A stretch of 64,000 nucleotides of DNA from Polytrichum commune (GCA_950295325.1 OX485806.1:33044001-33108000); one strand, 5' to 3'; numbered from the stretch's first letter, positions 49,403-61,087 are shown. Numbers and translations: made by a program. Notes: generated by a model not told the origin, from the sequence alone.

Positions 49403-49876
49403 AGTTTTTTTTAAAAAAATTTTGTGACCATATCAACAGAAAAAATCAACAAAATTGTGTTACATCATGTCCAGGTCAACGCGTCGTAAGTAACAACCGC
49501 GACCAACGCCTTTCTGTTGATCCGGACGCAAAATTTTCTACTAGTGTTATTTGTAAATCTCTTTGACTCTGATTGAAAAACGTGGGATTTTCTGTGCAGA
49601 TGATGCACAGGGTGATCACTAGGGTGACTCCCAGGGCATCCCGGATACACAACCGAGTGGAGAATCTCCAATACCCCCGCATCCATTCGTAGAGAATAGA
49701 CCCCCTGTTTTTGCACAACCAGGCTCTATGTTTAGTTTACCAAATGCCTTTGGTTTAGATGCACATCACTCACCCATTGTAGAAGGACAAATGTATGGTT
49801 TCAGAAATTTTGGGCAAGGTTTGAACCTTAATGCCAGTTTCTTTTCACAATAAAGAGTTACATGAGATTGTGCAAA

Positions 49877-51187
49877 TCATAATCTTCTCCTTTGCCCTTT
49901 AAGCATCCACAAATGATCTATCAAATTATTTCTCAATGCAAAATGAGACTCTAAACTCTCAACCTCTCTAGTAGTGGCTATCAAGTCCCTAAATGAGAAT
50001 GGAATGGGTGTGGTCTCGACAGGTAATCCCCAATCAGCAAATGGCTCCAAATTTAGGCCCTTCTCATCTTCCAAGATCATGTTGTGCATAATAATGCAAG
50101 CCAACATGATGTTCTCAATAATACCTAAATCCCATTGCCGTACTGGATTCTTGATAATTTCCCACCTTGCTTGCAGCACCCCGAAAGCCCTCTCTACATC
50201 CTTGCGGGCACCCTCTTGACACTCCGCAAAGTGCTCCTTCATCTCACCTACAGGCTCGTGTATTGGCTGCACGAAACAAGCCCATGCTGGATATATACCA
50301 TCCGTCAACAGATAATAGCGGGGGTACACATGCCCATTTACCTCGAAACTAATGTCGTGACCTGCTCCCTGTAGCATGTTCAAAAGAAATGGAGAATTGT
50401 CAAGGACATTGATATCGTTGTTGCCTCCTGGTAAGCCAAAAAATGCATGCCATATCCACAAGCTTTGGTCAGCAACAACTTCAAGGATGATGCTCCTGTT
50501 CTTGTCCTTGTCTTGGAACTGACCCTGCCAGGCCACTGGGCAATTCTTCCAAATCCAGTGCATGCAATCTAAACTTCCAAACATCCCTGGAAATCCACGC
50601 TTGTCATTGATAGACATCTGCTTCTCTATATCATCTCTAGTAGGTTGTCTCAAATAAGTGGCCTCGAAACAACCCCGAATGGCAACTACAAACCTCTCCA
50701 TGCACATCTGAGCAGTGGATTCTCCTAATTTGCAATAGTCATCACATGCATCAGTAGCTACACCATATGCCAACATACGGATGGCGGCAGTGCATTTTTG
50801 CAAAGAAGATAATCCCATACGACCTGTAGCATCAGGACGTTGTGTGGACCACGGGTCAAAATGGACCACGGCATCAACAATGCTTGTGAATAACTCCCTC
50901 CTCATCCTGAAACGTCTCCGGAACTTAACTGGCCCATACGTAGGACTCTCACAAAAATAATCCTTGTATAGAAGATCATGACAATGCTCCCTATCACGCC
51001 ACACAAATTCTCTACCAACCGTACTCCCACCCACCTTGGGCCTGGTGGAGGACTCACCCAAGATCTCACTCGAAACCACATCAACCATCTGTAGGAATAG
51101 GTCATTCTCAAATTCCTCTTCCATGTCCTCCTCAAACCCTAATCCAAAACCAAGGCTCCTCTCAAGCTCATCCTCCCAACTCTCCAT
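49877..51187 (-). CDS. PIF/Harbinger DDE transposase (ALP1-like), apparently intact
   Basis: This 436-codon frame encodes the nuclease that excises and inserts the element at TWA sites. The start is the ATG at 51187 (MESWEDELE, purine at -3 and G at +4); the longer frame to 51211 begins with TTG. An acidic N-terminus leads to a helical DNA-binding-type region (RRRFRMRRELF to LAYGVATDACDDYC), then the DDE_Tnp_4 core. The triad is D207 (GSLDCMHW), D296 (LLTDGIYP) and E332 (KDVERAFGVLQARW), spacing 88 and 35, with the HNMILEDE signature after it. Length is normal for the family. No stop or frameshift is visible. It converges on ORF1, which is broken, so mobility would need ORF1 from elsewhere. 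Confidence 0.95.
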   Translation of the reverse strand: MESWEDELERSLGFGLGFEEDMEEEFENDLFLQMVDVVSSEILGESSTRPKVGGSTVGREFVWRDREHCHDLLYKDYFCESPTYGPVKFRRRFRMRRELFTSIVDAVVHFDPWSTQRPDATGRMGLSSLQKCTAAIRMLAYGVATDACDDYCKLGESTAQMCMERFVVAIRGCFEATYLRQPTRDDIEKQMSINDKRGFPGMFGSLDCMHWIWKNCPVAWQGQFQDKDKNRSIILEVVADQSLWIWHAFFGLPGGNNDINVLDNSPFLLNMLQGAGHDISFEVNGHVYPRYYLLTDGIYPAWACFVQPIHEPVGEMKEHFAECQEGARKDVERAFGVLQARWEIIKNPVRQWDLGIIENIMLACIIMHNMILEDEKGLNLEPFADWGLPVETTPIPFSFRDLIATTREVESLESHFALRNNLIDHLWMLKGQRRRL

Positions 51188-51523
51188 GACTACAACAAAG
51201 TAGAGAAACAAAAAACTTATTTAGAGAAACAATATGTATTCATAGTAGCAGGAGCTCTTGCTGGAACGACACTGGAGCGAAAGAGCTCTCTATTGAAACC
51301 AGGCCGAGAGAGAAAGGAACAAAATTGATGAATGGGCACTTTTGCCACGAGGGTATTGTGCGACCCGCGACCTGCCAGGTAAGCTCGCAATTTGAGTAGT
51401 CGGGGTCCCTTGACGGGCCACTGTTGGGGCACGGGCTGGCCATTTCTCCCCTCGACTGTGGAGGGACCACGCCACAGCCCGTTGGCGAGTGAAAATAGCG
51501 AGGGATGATTGGGGATGCTCTAA

Positions 51524-52795
51524 GAACATTACTTCCCACTCGCCTCATTTTGAATATCTACATTGAATGCAACTACCACACAACATCTCAAGTCCACTTC
51601 ATCGGTGTGGTAGAGTTCTCCTCCAAGGGGAGTTGCTCTCATTCTTGATCATTTATCAATGAACGAGCTTATGATTACTAGAACACCAAACTCCATAGAA
51701 AATTTACACACCTTATCCCCAATAAAATAAAGCTAGATCTCAACCTAGTGTAGTACTGGATTTTAGGGCCTCTACTTTGGGAGATTATACTTCGTGTTCT
51801 CCCAGCAATCGATTAATTGGATTTGTTTCAAAAATAAAACATACTATGTGGATTATGAATGTATATTCAAGCATGAATAACACATGGCAGCAAAGATGTC
51901 TTTGGGTTGACTAACAAACTGTAAGGATAGCATGTATAGAGTACACTAAATATGATAATTAGTGTTAACTTTGATCATGTTTAATGTTGTTATCATCCTA
52001 CCCTGCTCAACACTAACTTTCAATCCCTTGACAATTAGTGTTAGACATAAATATACCGCTACCTTCCCTACAGCCACCTCCCTTCTTGTGAAGCATGGAT
52101 TTCACTCGAATTGCGATTTTAGGGATGGCGTCCCACCTTCCTGCTCGTTGATTTCTCGTTTGCCAAAGTCAATGACTTTTTTATTCATATCCTTACTGAC
52201 TCTAAAGTCAAACATGTAACTTTCATATATTACCATAGTTGATATTTAGTGTTTGAGTTTACATTTGATGTTACTTACTTTCATAGGGTTATTGACATTT
52301 AGTGTATACGTTCGTATTTAGTGTATCAAACACTAAATATCCTTTTTAGTGTAGCGATTTCAAATTTGATGGTCTATCAACAATTTACAATTCCAGAACG
52401 AGAAAATAGATGCTTATATGAATCTTCTTTCTTGTTTTTTCATGACCAAAATTGCCAAAAAAACGTTTTTTAAATCATAGAAGATGGATAAAATTGAGAA
52501 CTTTTTAAAGGAATGTGTACATAATTGGATGAAGAGTCGTATAATCATCTATACGTGGCTTCATTACTCCGATGATTGTCGCCAATGCTCCATTCTTGAA
52601 ATTTTGAAAAAACAAATCACTGGTATAAAGTGTGTAGTGTCATTGAACCTTTAAAGTAAAGTGACGTCGTTACCTTTTGTGGTGGCATTTTTTCCTTCAA
52701 AGGTCACGAGTTCATCATTAGAGGTCTAGTATGTTATAGCATAATTGATGCTCGACTCATCAATGATTCATAATCTCTTGCTAGAACGAGGCCGA
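51524..52795. other. Intergenic, no gene seen
   Basis: AT-rich. 51950-52350 carries several TTTAGTGT motifs resembling F2 ends, so it may hold a degraded relative. No gene is supported. Confidence 0.5.
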
Positions 52796-53186
52796 AGGTA
52801 GATGGGTCTCAAGTGGCTTATTTTCTCAATGAGATCCCCATGTTTGATTGGTATGTGGCTCGGTGAGGAGTAAAGGTCAAACATCTAGACAAACATGTCT
52901 TTAAGAGACTGGACTATTCTTTCAATAATTAGTAACAACTCTATTGCACTCAATAGGGAATACAATTGGGAAGACTTATGTATCCAACTAAGGGGAAAAA
53001 AAGAAAAAAAGAAAAAATCATACACTTCTGATAACTATAGCTAAATCCAAGGAGGTCCGATTTTCAATCTAGTTTTTACATATGTTTTGTTGAACATTTG
53101 CTAATGTAACACGAGATTTGTTGTGTAAATCTAATCAATAGAAGCTGAAGAACATGAAAAATGAACCAAATAACACCCACGTACCT
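52796..53186 (+). mobile_element. MITE-like family F1, copy 4
   Basis: A 391-bp copy with ends AGGTAGATGGGTCTCAAG and AACACCCACGTACCT. It shares GGTATGTGGCTCGGTGAGGA and AATCTAGTTTTTACA-type blocks with the other copies, and contains a purine-rich insertion near 52990-53020. Confidence 0.75.
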
Positions 53187-56100
53187 TACATTTGTCTTGA
53201 AATGATTGACATTCTCACAAGAGTGTGAACACATTAGCATTCGTTAGACAAAAGGTAACCGGGTCTTAAATGAATACCTTTCTCTTTGCACTCACTTCTT
53301 GTAGGATACAAAACACATAATTAGTGCGAGATGATTAGCAAATCCAAAATGTGCCCGTAGCCATTTTCCTTGTTTTAAGAGCTCGTATAAATGTCCTATT
53401 TATTGTCAAAGTTGATATTCTATAGATTACTAAATTATCATATGGTCCCCTCCCCCCCAAATTTTTTAAGTAAAATAAAGTTTGTCGACTATTGTATCTA
53501 GAATGGTTGATCAATTTTGACCATGTACTCCAACCTCTTTTCAAATGTGTGTTTTTTGCGCCCCTTGTAAAATTCACACCCAACCATACACAACTCACAT
53601 ATAGGTGTCCATTAAAGATCAGACATCGATTTAGGCACATCTACCTTAATGACTTTACATGTAAAGTCATTATTGTGGAATGTCAATTAATGGTTTGCAT
53701 GGGATGCCCTCCATTGCCATTACGATTCTTCTAATTGATATACCCAAGTGGCAAAGTAGTGAACATAAGTACTAACCCTAATTAGTGTATCAACAAATAC
53801 GTGGACATGAAAATCAAATGACATAAGATTCAAACATGAAACGTGGAGCTTTATATTCTCAATGTGTTGAGAAACACTAACTATTGAAAGAGTATGATAA
53901 GGCCACAATCAACACATACAATGTTTCATTTAGAGTCTTCATCCTCTAATGTCCCAAGAGGATGTTTTAAGTTTAATTGAGGAATTTGCAAGGGTGGATG
54001 TGATGTCGTGTTTGCTCCCAAAAAACTATATATATGCTAGAAATTGATGGCATATGTACTTACATGTGACAAAAACATAAACAAACGTATTGAAATTTGT
54101 TGTGCAACCAATGAACGTTTTCCACTCATTAAATCCTTGATTAGTGGGGGCATTTATGGTTTAAGTACTATTCCAACAATCATGAACCCGCTCTTGTAAT
54201 TGATGTAAGGAATCCAAAGAATTTGTCCTTAAAATAAAATATTGACATAAAAGGCTAGTATAAGTATGAAAGCAACCTCACCACTCAAAACATTGAAACT
54301 AAGCACAAAGTGTAAAATTTTATGATGTTGAGGCACTTGGAGCTTTGAGATGAATAATTTGTGCATCTTGTCAATGTGTTTCATTTCAGGTTTTGTACCA
54401 CTCCCTAACATCTTAATTTGATTGATTTTTTTAAAGACCACCAAATCTTAGAAACGAGGTCCAAATCATATAATTAGGATTTATGCGATTGCTTTATGCC
54501 TTATAATCTCAACATCCATAATACTTGATAGACCTTTCATTTTAACACACACTTTTCAAAATTTCGCAAGTAACTCCCATTCCCCCCTTCCCCCCCACCC
54601 CCCCCCCCCAGCTTATCGGCTTGGGATTCATGGCATCTATGTAAACTCGTCCATTGTAGATGAAGGAGCTCTAGTAAGAACAAGTCCCCTACAAAGTTGA
54701 TGATTGACTCATTCAAACTAGGCTCCACCACACTAATTTGTGACCTCTGATGTTATTTTTGAAGTCAAATCCTCTAAAAACAAGGATTCACAAAGCTATA
54801 ACAGAGGCCATTGCCTCTTCACCTCCACAATGAACGAGTTTAAGTAGACACCACAAACCTCTAGCCGGGCTTACCTCCCAAATACACGAACTTAGGACTT
54901 CCCAACATCGGCCGCTCCTAAGAGACCCAATGAGCTACGTTTTGACCAAGGGAGCCCAATTCAATTGACCAAAACACATGAGAAGCGAACACAAATTTGG
55001 TGTGCGGGGGCGTAAGTAAGTGGGTACTATATTGGGGGGGAGGGGGGGCTCCCGAGGTTATTAAGTGGGTACTATTTTGCGTTTTTGTGGTTGCCCTAAG
55101 TTGGTTGGCAACTAGGGGGACAATGTACAAAAGTGAGCACGAGATCTAGACAAGGGGGAGTGGGGGTTGCCAGCACTCAGTGAGCCATTGTAAAGCACTT
55201 TCGTGGGCACAAAAAGCCCCCCCCCCCCCCCCCCCCCTCAAATGCATCGCCACATTATAAGTCGTTCAAGTACCTTGGAGTGTGTATGTTGGTTTGTCAA
55301 ATTTCATTGGACATTCAACTTCGAATCCAAAGTGTCACGTGACATTTTCATAAACTAAAAATTTATGTCAATTGACGACTACCATTTCTTCTTAAATGTC
55401 ACCTCAGTGTCATGTGCCTAGTAGTACATGTCACTTCAATTTTTAAAGTGTCGATTGATGTGTGTGTGTGTGTGTGTTTTCCCCACAAGTCACACAATAT
55501 GTCAAAATTTGAATTGGCATGTCGATTGATGTGCACTTTATTTTTGTGCAAGTTTTTGTGTGTCAAATGTCAAAAACTTGCAAAAACTTGCAAAAACTTT
55601 GTCAAAAATAGACACTGGTACCTTGTCAACTAAACCAAAAAAAAAACAACCCATCAATCTACACTACTTTGACCCTTGTGGTCATGTTTCTACTAGACTT
55701 TGTTTACTTGGGTAATTATGGTGGGATCCACCTTAAAGAGGTGGGTATCTAGTTATGGTTCTAAACGTAAATTAGTCTTAAGCTTTTAGGTGTGTGCACA
55801 TTTCTCGTAGGACATGAAATACAAAACTAGTGCAAGGTGATGAACAAATCCAGATCGAATTGTACATGTTGTTTTCATCATCATTGTAAATAACTTGGGA
55901 ATGTTAAATTTACACATGAATGATGGTTAGAGAAAGAAAAAGAAACGTCAATGTTTGTTGTACACTAACATGTGATGTCCATTCACTGCCTCTAGTCCAC
56001 ATCTGTGTGGTCATGGGGGGAAGGGGGGGGGGGGACGAATGATGTTACAAAATAAGAATAACTTGTCCATAAACAATGCTTCTAGAAATAACAACATGTA

Positions 56101-57217
56101 GATGCATACGATGCTTGTTCAAAGAGCATGACATGATGGTTGAATCGAATATGCCGAGGTTATTATTTCTTGACGCATTTACAGGTCACATAGTATTTAA
56201 CTTGTAGATGTGTACAAAATAACAATGACTTCATCATTGTTCTCATACTTTTTTGGAGCACACATGAATGATGTATATTTTGTTTATCAAAGTGACGATT
56301 CTCTCTCTCATCGAATGGTCATATAGATCTTCCAATTATGTTTACAATAGTTAATACATTGTCTTCATTCAATCTCTTTTAAACACGTGTTATTATGGGG
56401 TACGTTCTCTTATCCATGTCTAACCATCCAAACATAGGTGTCCGTTTAAGGTAAGTCACAAAATCAAGCCCCCTCACCTTAATCCTCAAATACACTCATA
56501 AGTAAATATTGATTTGGATGTTTGGTGATTGGAAGGGTCAAAGTGCCAATTATATCTCAAAGTAGCAGATAATAAACCAGTGGTGTATATTAGAATTGTT
56601 GTAAACTAAGACATGATATTATACTTATATAGTGTTAACACACGGGACCGATCCAATAATGGCATGCATGTACAAACAAAAAAAATGTATTCACTAATCC
56701 ATGTGGGTCTTATGCGACCACTTCCTTAAATTGGACATGCGTAATTGAATGACTCAATTAAGAATGGCCACCCAAAAAAAATTTGTTATGATGAGATTGG
56801 ACTACGTGTTCCATAACATCACTGAGATGATTAGTTATGTTCATGGGTCCAAAAGGAGTTTCGAGAATAAAGACTCCGGATGTTGAAAACCCACTATTAC
56901 ATATGGAACTTGAAGTGAAGGTAGTTGAACATAGCTCATCAACTGAGTAATGTTATGTTGAAATATACATAACCACTATAAGATCAAATATTAAAACAAA
57001 TAGCTTGGGCTTTATGTTGATCACTCTTCTATTCTTAATATGTTTACTTTAACCTCGTGTAAATTTTGCATGTAAAATTGTTATTGAAATTGGAAATGCC
57101 CACAACAAGGCCAATTGGCTTCATACAAGGTGTGGGATCCAACCCGTCAATCATACCTACCATGCAGCAATGATGATCTAATTGTAGTAGGTATGAAAAG
57201 GTGAAATATGACTATGA
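53187..57217. other. Intergenic, no gene seen
   Basis: Contains degraded F1-type remnants (near 53500-53650 and 56380-56480), C12 at 54598-54609, C21 at 55217-55237 and G12 at 56023-56034. (GT)n lies near 55459-55477. No open frame looks coding. Confidence 0.55.
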
Positions 57218-57400
57218 GAGGCTTGGATTTCATTTGACTCTTGGCAAAGGACCCTCAAGGCTCTAAAGAAAGAACTTGACGTTGCTTATGATGATGTTTT
57301 GAAAGGTTTTGATAAGGTGTGGTGTGTCAAAGGCTTTATTGCCACTAGAAGTTTAGTGGTTTCTTGGAAGATTAGACCCATGATAGGTATTATCACATGT
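57218..57400 (+). pseudogene. Coding-like repeat F5, copy 2 (unknown protein fragment)
   Basis: One frame reads WQRTLKALKKELDVAYDDV, then LKGFDKVW and VSWKIRPMIGI, with no stop from about 57218 to 57395. It matches the copy at 33350-33640 mainly at the peptide level. This copy has VW where copy 1 has a TGA. The family is unknown to me; the flanks are non-coding. Confidence 0.5.
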
Positions 57401-59159
57401 ATGTATGTATATATTTAGATATATATATAGAAAGATCACCAACCATTTATGAGTGTTGAGACAGTAGGGGCTCTCTCTCTCTCTCTCGATATATATATAT
57501 ATATATATATAATTGTATTAAAAGCATGTGGTCCAATCATTCCCTATTGTCTTAACATCTTTTTGGTGTTTGTACATATAACCACACACCACTCAACAAT
57601 GATTGTCTAATTATAGAGAGTGACCGTAAATAGGTTAGCTTATCTCCAGTCATCTTAATTGTCAAAAGGACCAAGAGGTCCCGGGGATGGACTCTTCATT
57701 GGAAACCTAAATGATGTGTGTGGGTCACTATGATATTAAACCCTCTATATATATGAGAAGTTTATGGAGGAAAAAAATGTACACATATTAATTGCATGCT
57801 AGGAAATGTATTCATTTATTTTTATTATGCTTAATAATCAAATGTGATAAATGCCTTCACTACATATACAAAATGTAAATCATAATTTAAATAAGCCTTT
57901 ATGACATAAAAAAACACTTCACTTCCCAATGAGAAAGACATTGAACAAATTTTCATCCATAGCATGTAACTCAACAATTGCATCAAAAACACAAAGATTA
58001 GAGCACAATAATAGGCACAATTTGGAGAGTTACCCAAGAGCTTCTAGTTAGTATAAACCTAGAGCCCAAATGCAAATTCTCACAAGAATGGTCATGGTAG
58101 TCATTAAGGACTATTACCATATGACAACAATGGATGAAACTAACTGCTATTGTCCATCTTGCCTCTAAACCTTAGGGCCCTCTTTTGCACATCTACCTTT
58201 ACTTTAAGAAAGTTATTACCCTTTTCAAATGTACACACTAGAGAAAAACAATACCTCTCCCTTATGTATACTATGAATGCTAATGACTCAAATCATACCC
58301 CTTTATACATTCAAGTTAGTTCATACATAGTATGAAGTGTCCAACTCCTAGGCAAGGGCTCAATGCACGGGTCTTGTGCACAATGTCTACAAACCTCTAC
58401 CAAGAAATAAATCATATTGCTTATAATGTTGGGCATTGAAATTTTGATTTGTACATTGACTTAACTCAAGGAGGAAATTCTAATAGAATCACATGTGACA
58501 TTGTCAATCAAAATACTAAGTATGTATTTGTATCCTTAGGGCAATCATGATATTTATTTTAACCCAAATCTTCAAGGGCGTAAAATATTCATTTGATTTA
58601 ACAAGTGAACGAGAACAACTAACTAGTTTTAGAGATGATGAGTTTTGACGTGAATGACTAAAAATGAAAGTGTGTAGCTCACACGTTTTTTGGTGCATGA
58701 AGAGGCCCGGGTAGATTGTCTTGAATGCTTAGGAGTCGACTCAAAAACATGTTCTTAAGAGCTCGCATCCCAAAAAAATGGACGCTTTAACTTACTTTTA
58801 AAAGGTTGAGATCTTGCAACCCAAAAATCTCACATAAACTCATATTTCATAGCTAAGGTGAGAGCTCGTAGAAATGACGAACTTGGCCTATTCTTTGAAT
58901 TATGATGAGGAGGATATAAAGGTGAGGACTGAATGTGAGTCAAGACCCATCTTAACAAATGAGGTCCCAAGGGCAAGTGAGAGGGGAAGAGATTAAAATT
59001 TTCATGTCAATTTTACATTCGTTAAGACCCTCTTGAATCCTCATATGGAAATTACGATTTGGCACTACTAAAGGTTAAATACAACGTACTCTATGATAGT
59101 ATTGGGAGCCAATGAAAGCACCTTCTCCATACAACACTATTCGGTGGCTAAGCAAAATT
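57401..59159. other. Intergenic, no gene seen
   Basis: A (CT)n-(TA)n compound microsatellite lies at 57471-57512. The rest is AT-rich and non-coding. Confidence 0.55.
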
Positions 59160-59399
59160 TTATGGCATGCGTGAGTTATTTTGGTCTTCTAAAATTATAT
59201 ATACATATATAGGTTTATATATATATACATACCCTTTTGGGTGTGTGGGGGGGGGGGAACATACTATGGAGATTCTACTTGGACATACATTGAGGAGATC
59301 CATGCAACAATAATGATTTATTAGAAGATTTTTTTGGAAACGTAAGTAACATCGCATTGTACAGGTTGTATAAAAAACAGAACGTGAAGCATCAACAAC

Positions 59400-59513
59400 A
59401 TCACCTTTCAATGAACGAAGCTCGGAAGCTCCTCTGCTCCAAATTCTCCGACGCTCAAAACCCTCACAAAGCCATGGCTCCACCCATTCCTCTTGCGAAG
59501 GGATATCGCTCAT
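59400..59513 (-). pseudogene. Possible captured 5' exon of an unknown gene
   Basis: An open minus-strand frame starts at ATG 59513 just downstream of telomere-like TTAGGG boxes, typical of plant 5' leaders. It reads MSDIPSQEEWVEPWLCEGF then ERRRIWSRGASELRSLK. It is GC-richer than its surroundings. A plausible donor (AAAG|GTGATG) closes the exon near 59418, beyond which the frame loses coding character. No downstream exon was found. It could be a gene fragment or chance. Confidence 0.3.
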
Positions 59514-59519
59514 CAACGT

Positions 59520-60283
59520 GCTATGGCGAACCCTAACCCTAACAAAGATTGAGGTGACGTGGCCGCCCTAGAGGGCGGCATTTCAGGAAGAGGCTATAAG
59601 CCTCCTCCTTGAACACATATGTTTACAATGAAAATTGTAACCTAGTTTACATCGATGCTATCATTAAAAAAAAACCAAGGAAATGTCATGCATACGTTTT
59701 CATAATGTTCCGAAATCATGAATAAGTCTGGGTTCATCAAGAGCCTAGTTGATTGGTACCCCTTCTAAGGGCCTTTAAATATGGAGGGCAAGAACTTCAA
59801 AGAAATCGGACTTTTCAAATTCCAATCGAGTGCGAAATGGGACTTTGTCAAATGCGCTCTTCATAGTCATCGTAAATACGTGAACACACTCAAGTGTTTA
59901 AAGGAGTTAAGTGGCAAACACATTATTTCATTATGCGCAAACCCGTGTGATGACGACCCCCTTTGAAAGCCGACCACGTCAAGAGGCTAGGCTACCGGGC
60001 GGGGGGTGTCCCATCCACCGAGCAATAAAGTTAACTAGTGGGGCAACCCCATTATAACTTAGTGTGCAAACACGGGCCTTGACCTTGGGCACACGATAAG
60101 ATGTGTACAAAGTAACTCCTCTCATAAAAATGACCATAATGATGTGCCCTTTGGGAGCGTCCCATATTTCACGGTGTGAACAAGTTAGGCTTAAAAAATG
60201 ATATTACAATAGATATCCTTCAGACCTTGGACAACTGTCAAAATAACTATAGTTTATTAGATTGTTTTCAATACATTGTAGGT
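59520..60283. other. Intergenic, no gene seen
   Basis: A perfect 8-bp-arm hairpin GCCGCCCT/AGGGCGGC lies at about 59561-59578. No gene is supported. Confidence 0.5.
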
Positions 60284-60402
60284 AACAATTATAGTTAATT
60301 AAAAAAATTTCCAACCAATTTGAAGAACAACTATAGTTAACTAGAAAAAATTAAGACCAAATTCAAGAACAACTATAGTTATTTAGAAAAATTCCAAGTA
60401 TT
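60284..60402. repeat. 42-bp tandem repeat, about three units
   Basis: Units starting AACAATTATAGTTAATT or AACAACTATAGTTAACT begin at 60284, 60326 and 60368. Related ACAACTATAGTTAA motifs recur at 60800-60850. Confidence 0.8.
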
Positions 60403-60429
60403 ATTATATATTTGAAGAAGTTCGTCTCT

Positions 60430-60576
60430 CATAACATTATTCAAATGCATAACAATGTTACATGGAACCGACAGTAATCCACATAATATTTCCTACGTTC
60501 AGATTGAACGTGGGGAATATTTTGTGGAATATTGTCGGTCCCATAGAACATTGTTATGGATCTGAATAATGTTATG
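60430..60576. other. 147-bp near-perfect hairpin
   Basis: The arms of about 73 bases (60430-60502 and 60503-60576) are about 86% complementary with almost no loop. Both outer ends read CATAACATTATTCA inward. This is either a foldback MITE or a small-RNA hairpin precursor; no target duplication is evident. Confidence 0.8.
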
Positions 60577-61087
60577 CTTGATTTGCTTAAGTTGAGGGTC
60601 TTTAATATGCTCGGGCCATTGAGGATCATCAAGAAACGCTTTTATACCATCACTCACAATGTTGGACTCTAGAACAACCTCCATGCACACCACCAACACA
60701 AATAACACACTAGTGACACTACAACACTACAACGTAATTCCGTGGATAAGCTAAGCTCAACCTTAGTTAACTAGATGTAACTAGAGTTAACTAGAATTTA
60801 AAACAACTATAGTTAATTTGGAAGGTCAAATCGCAAACAACTACAGTTACGAAAGACAATTAGTTAACTAATAATTGAGTTAGTTGGTTAGTTGTCATCC
60901 TTGAGTGGCACGATTTTGACTTAAACTATGGGTGTGTTCCATCCCACTTGATAGCTTGGGCCCGAAATTGAGCATGCAAAATCTCGTACAAAGTAACTCC
61001 CGGGATTGCACTCAACTTCAACCGGTCCCCACCAAGAGTTTCTTTACACGAAGCCCTTGAGGATGGGAACGTGGGAGGGAACCGGCA
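60577..61087. other. Intergenic, no gene seen
   Basis: AT-rich, non-coding DNA with scattered TAGTTAACTA motifs. Confidence 0.5.

Larger units (their letters stand above)
48183..49546. mobile_element. Non-autonomous CACTA element (1364 bp) nested in the Harbinger intron
   Basis: Starts CACTACTAGAAAATC and ends with the reverse complement of CACTAGTAGAAAATT. TTA flanks both sides (48180-48182 and 49547-49549), the 3-bp CACTA duplication. Subterminal repeats of the form ACCAAATCAACA and ATCAACAGA lie near both ends, as CACTA transposases need. It has no transposase gene. It contains AT-rich tandem arrays and a tRNA-derived SINE. Confidence 0.92.
46810..49853 (+). pseudogene. Harbinger ORF1 (Myb/SANT-like), two in-frame stops
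   Basis: ORF1 proteins of PIF/Harbinger bind the element ends and help import the transposase. Exon 1 (46810-47950) begins METFSS; a later ATG at 46852 is also possible. It holds a SANT/trihelix-like domain (KNFSDDEERALC to SLESKWSHIKHD), a Gly/Gln-rich linker, then a charged helix rich in Glu, Lys and Arg resembling the NAM-associated C-terminal region. The donor is G|GTGAGT at 47951. Exon 2 (49600-49853) is Pro-rich and ends at TAA. The intron is 1649 nt, of which 1364 is a CACTA insertion. In-frame TAG codons at 47515-47517 and 49620-49622 break the protein; both would be CAG before a C-to-T change. Sequence on both sides stays in one frame. Confidence 0.85.
46658..51520. mobile_element. 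Complete PIF/Harbinger transposon (4863 bp)
   Basis: The termini are GAGCATCCCTAAT (left) and, on the minus strand, GAGCATCCCCAAT (right). TAA flanks both sides (46655-46657 and 51521-51523), the 3-bp TWA duplication of PIF/Harbinger. GC-rich subterminal repeats (CGCCAACGGG on both sides) probably bind element proteins. It carries the two standard genes convergently: a Myb/SANT ORF1 (+) and a DDE transposase (-), with stop codons only 23 bases apart. A CACTA element has inserted into the ORF1 intron, so the original element was about 3.5 kb. Confidence 0.95.
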
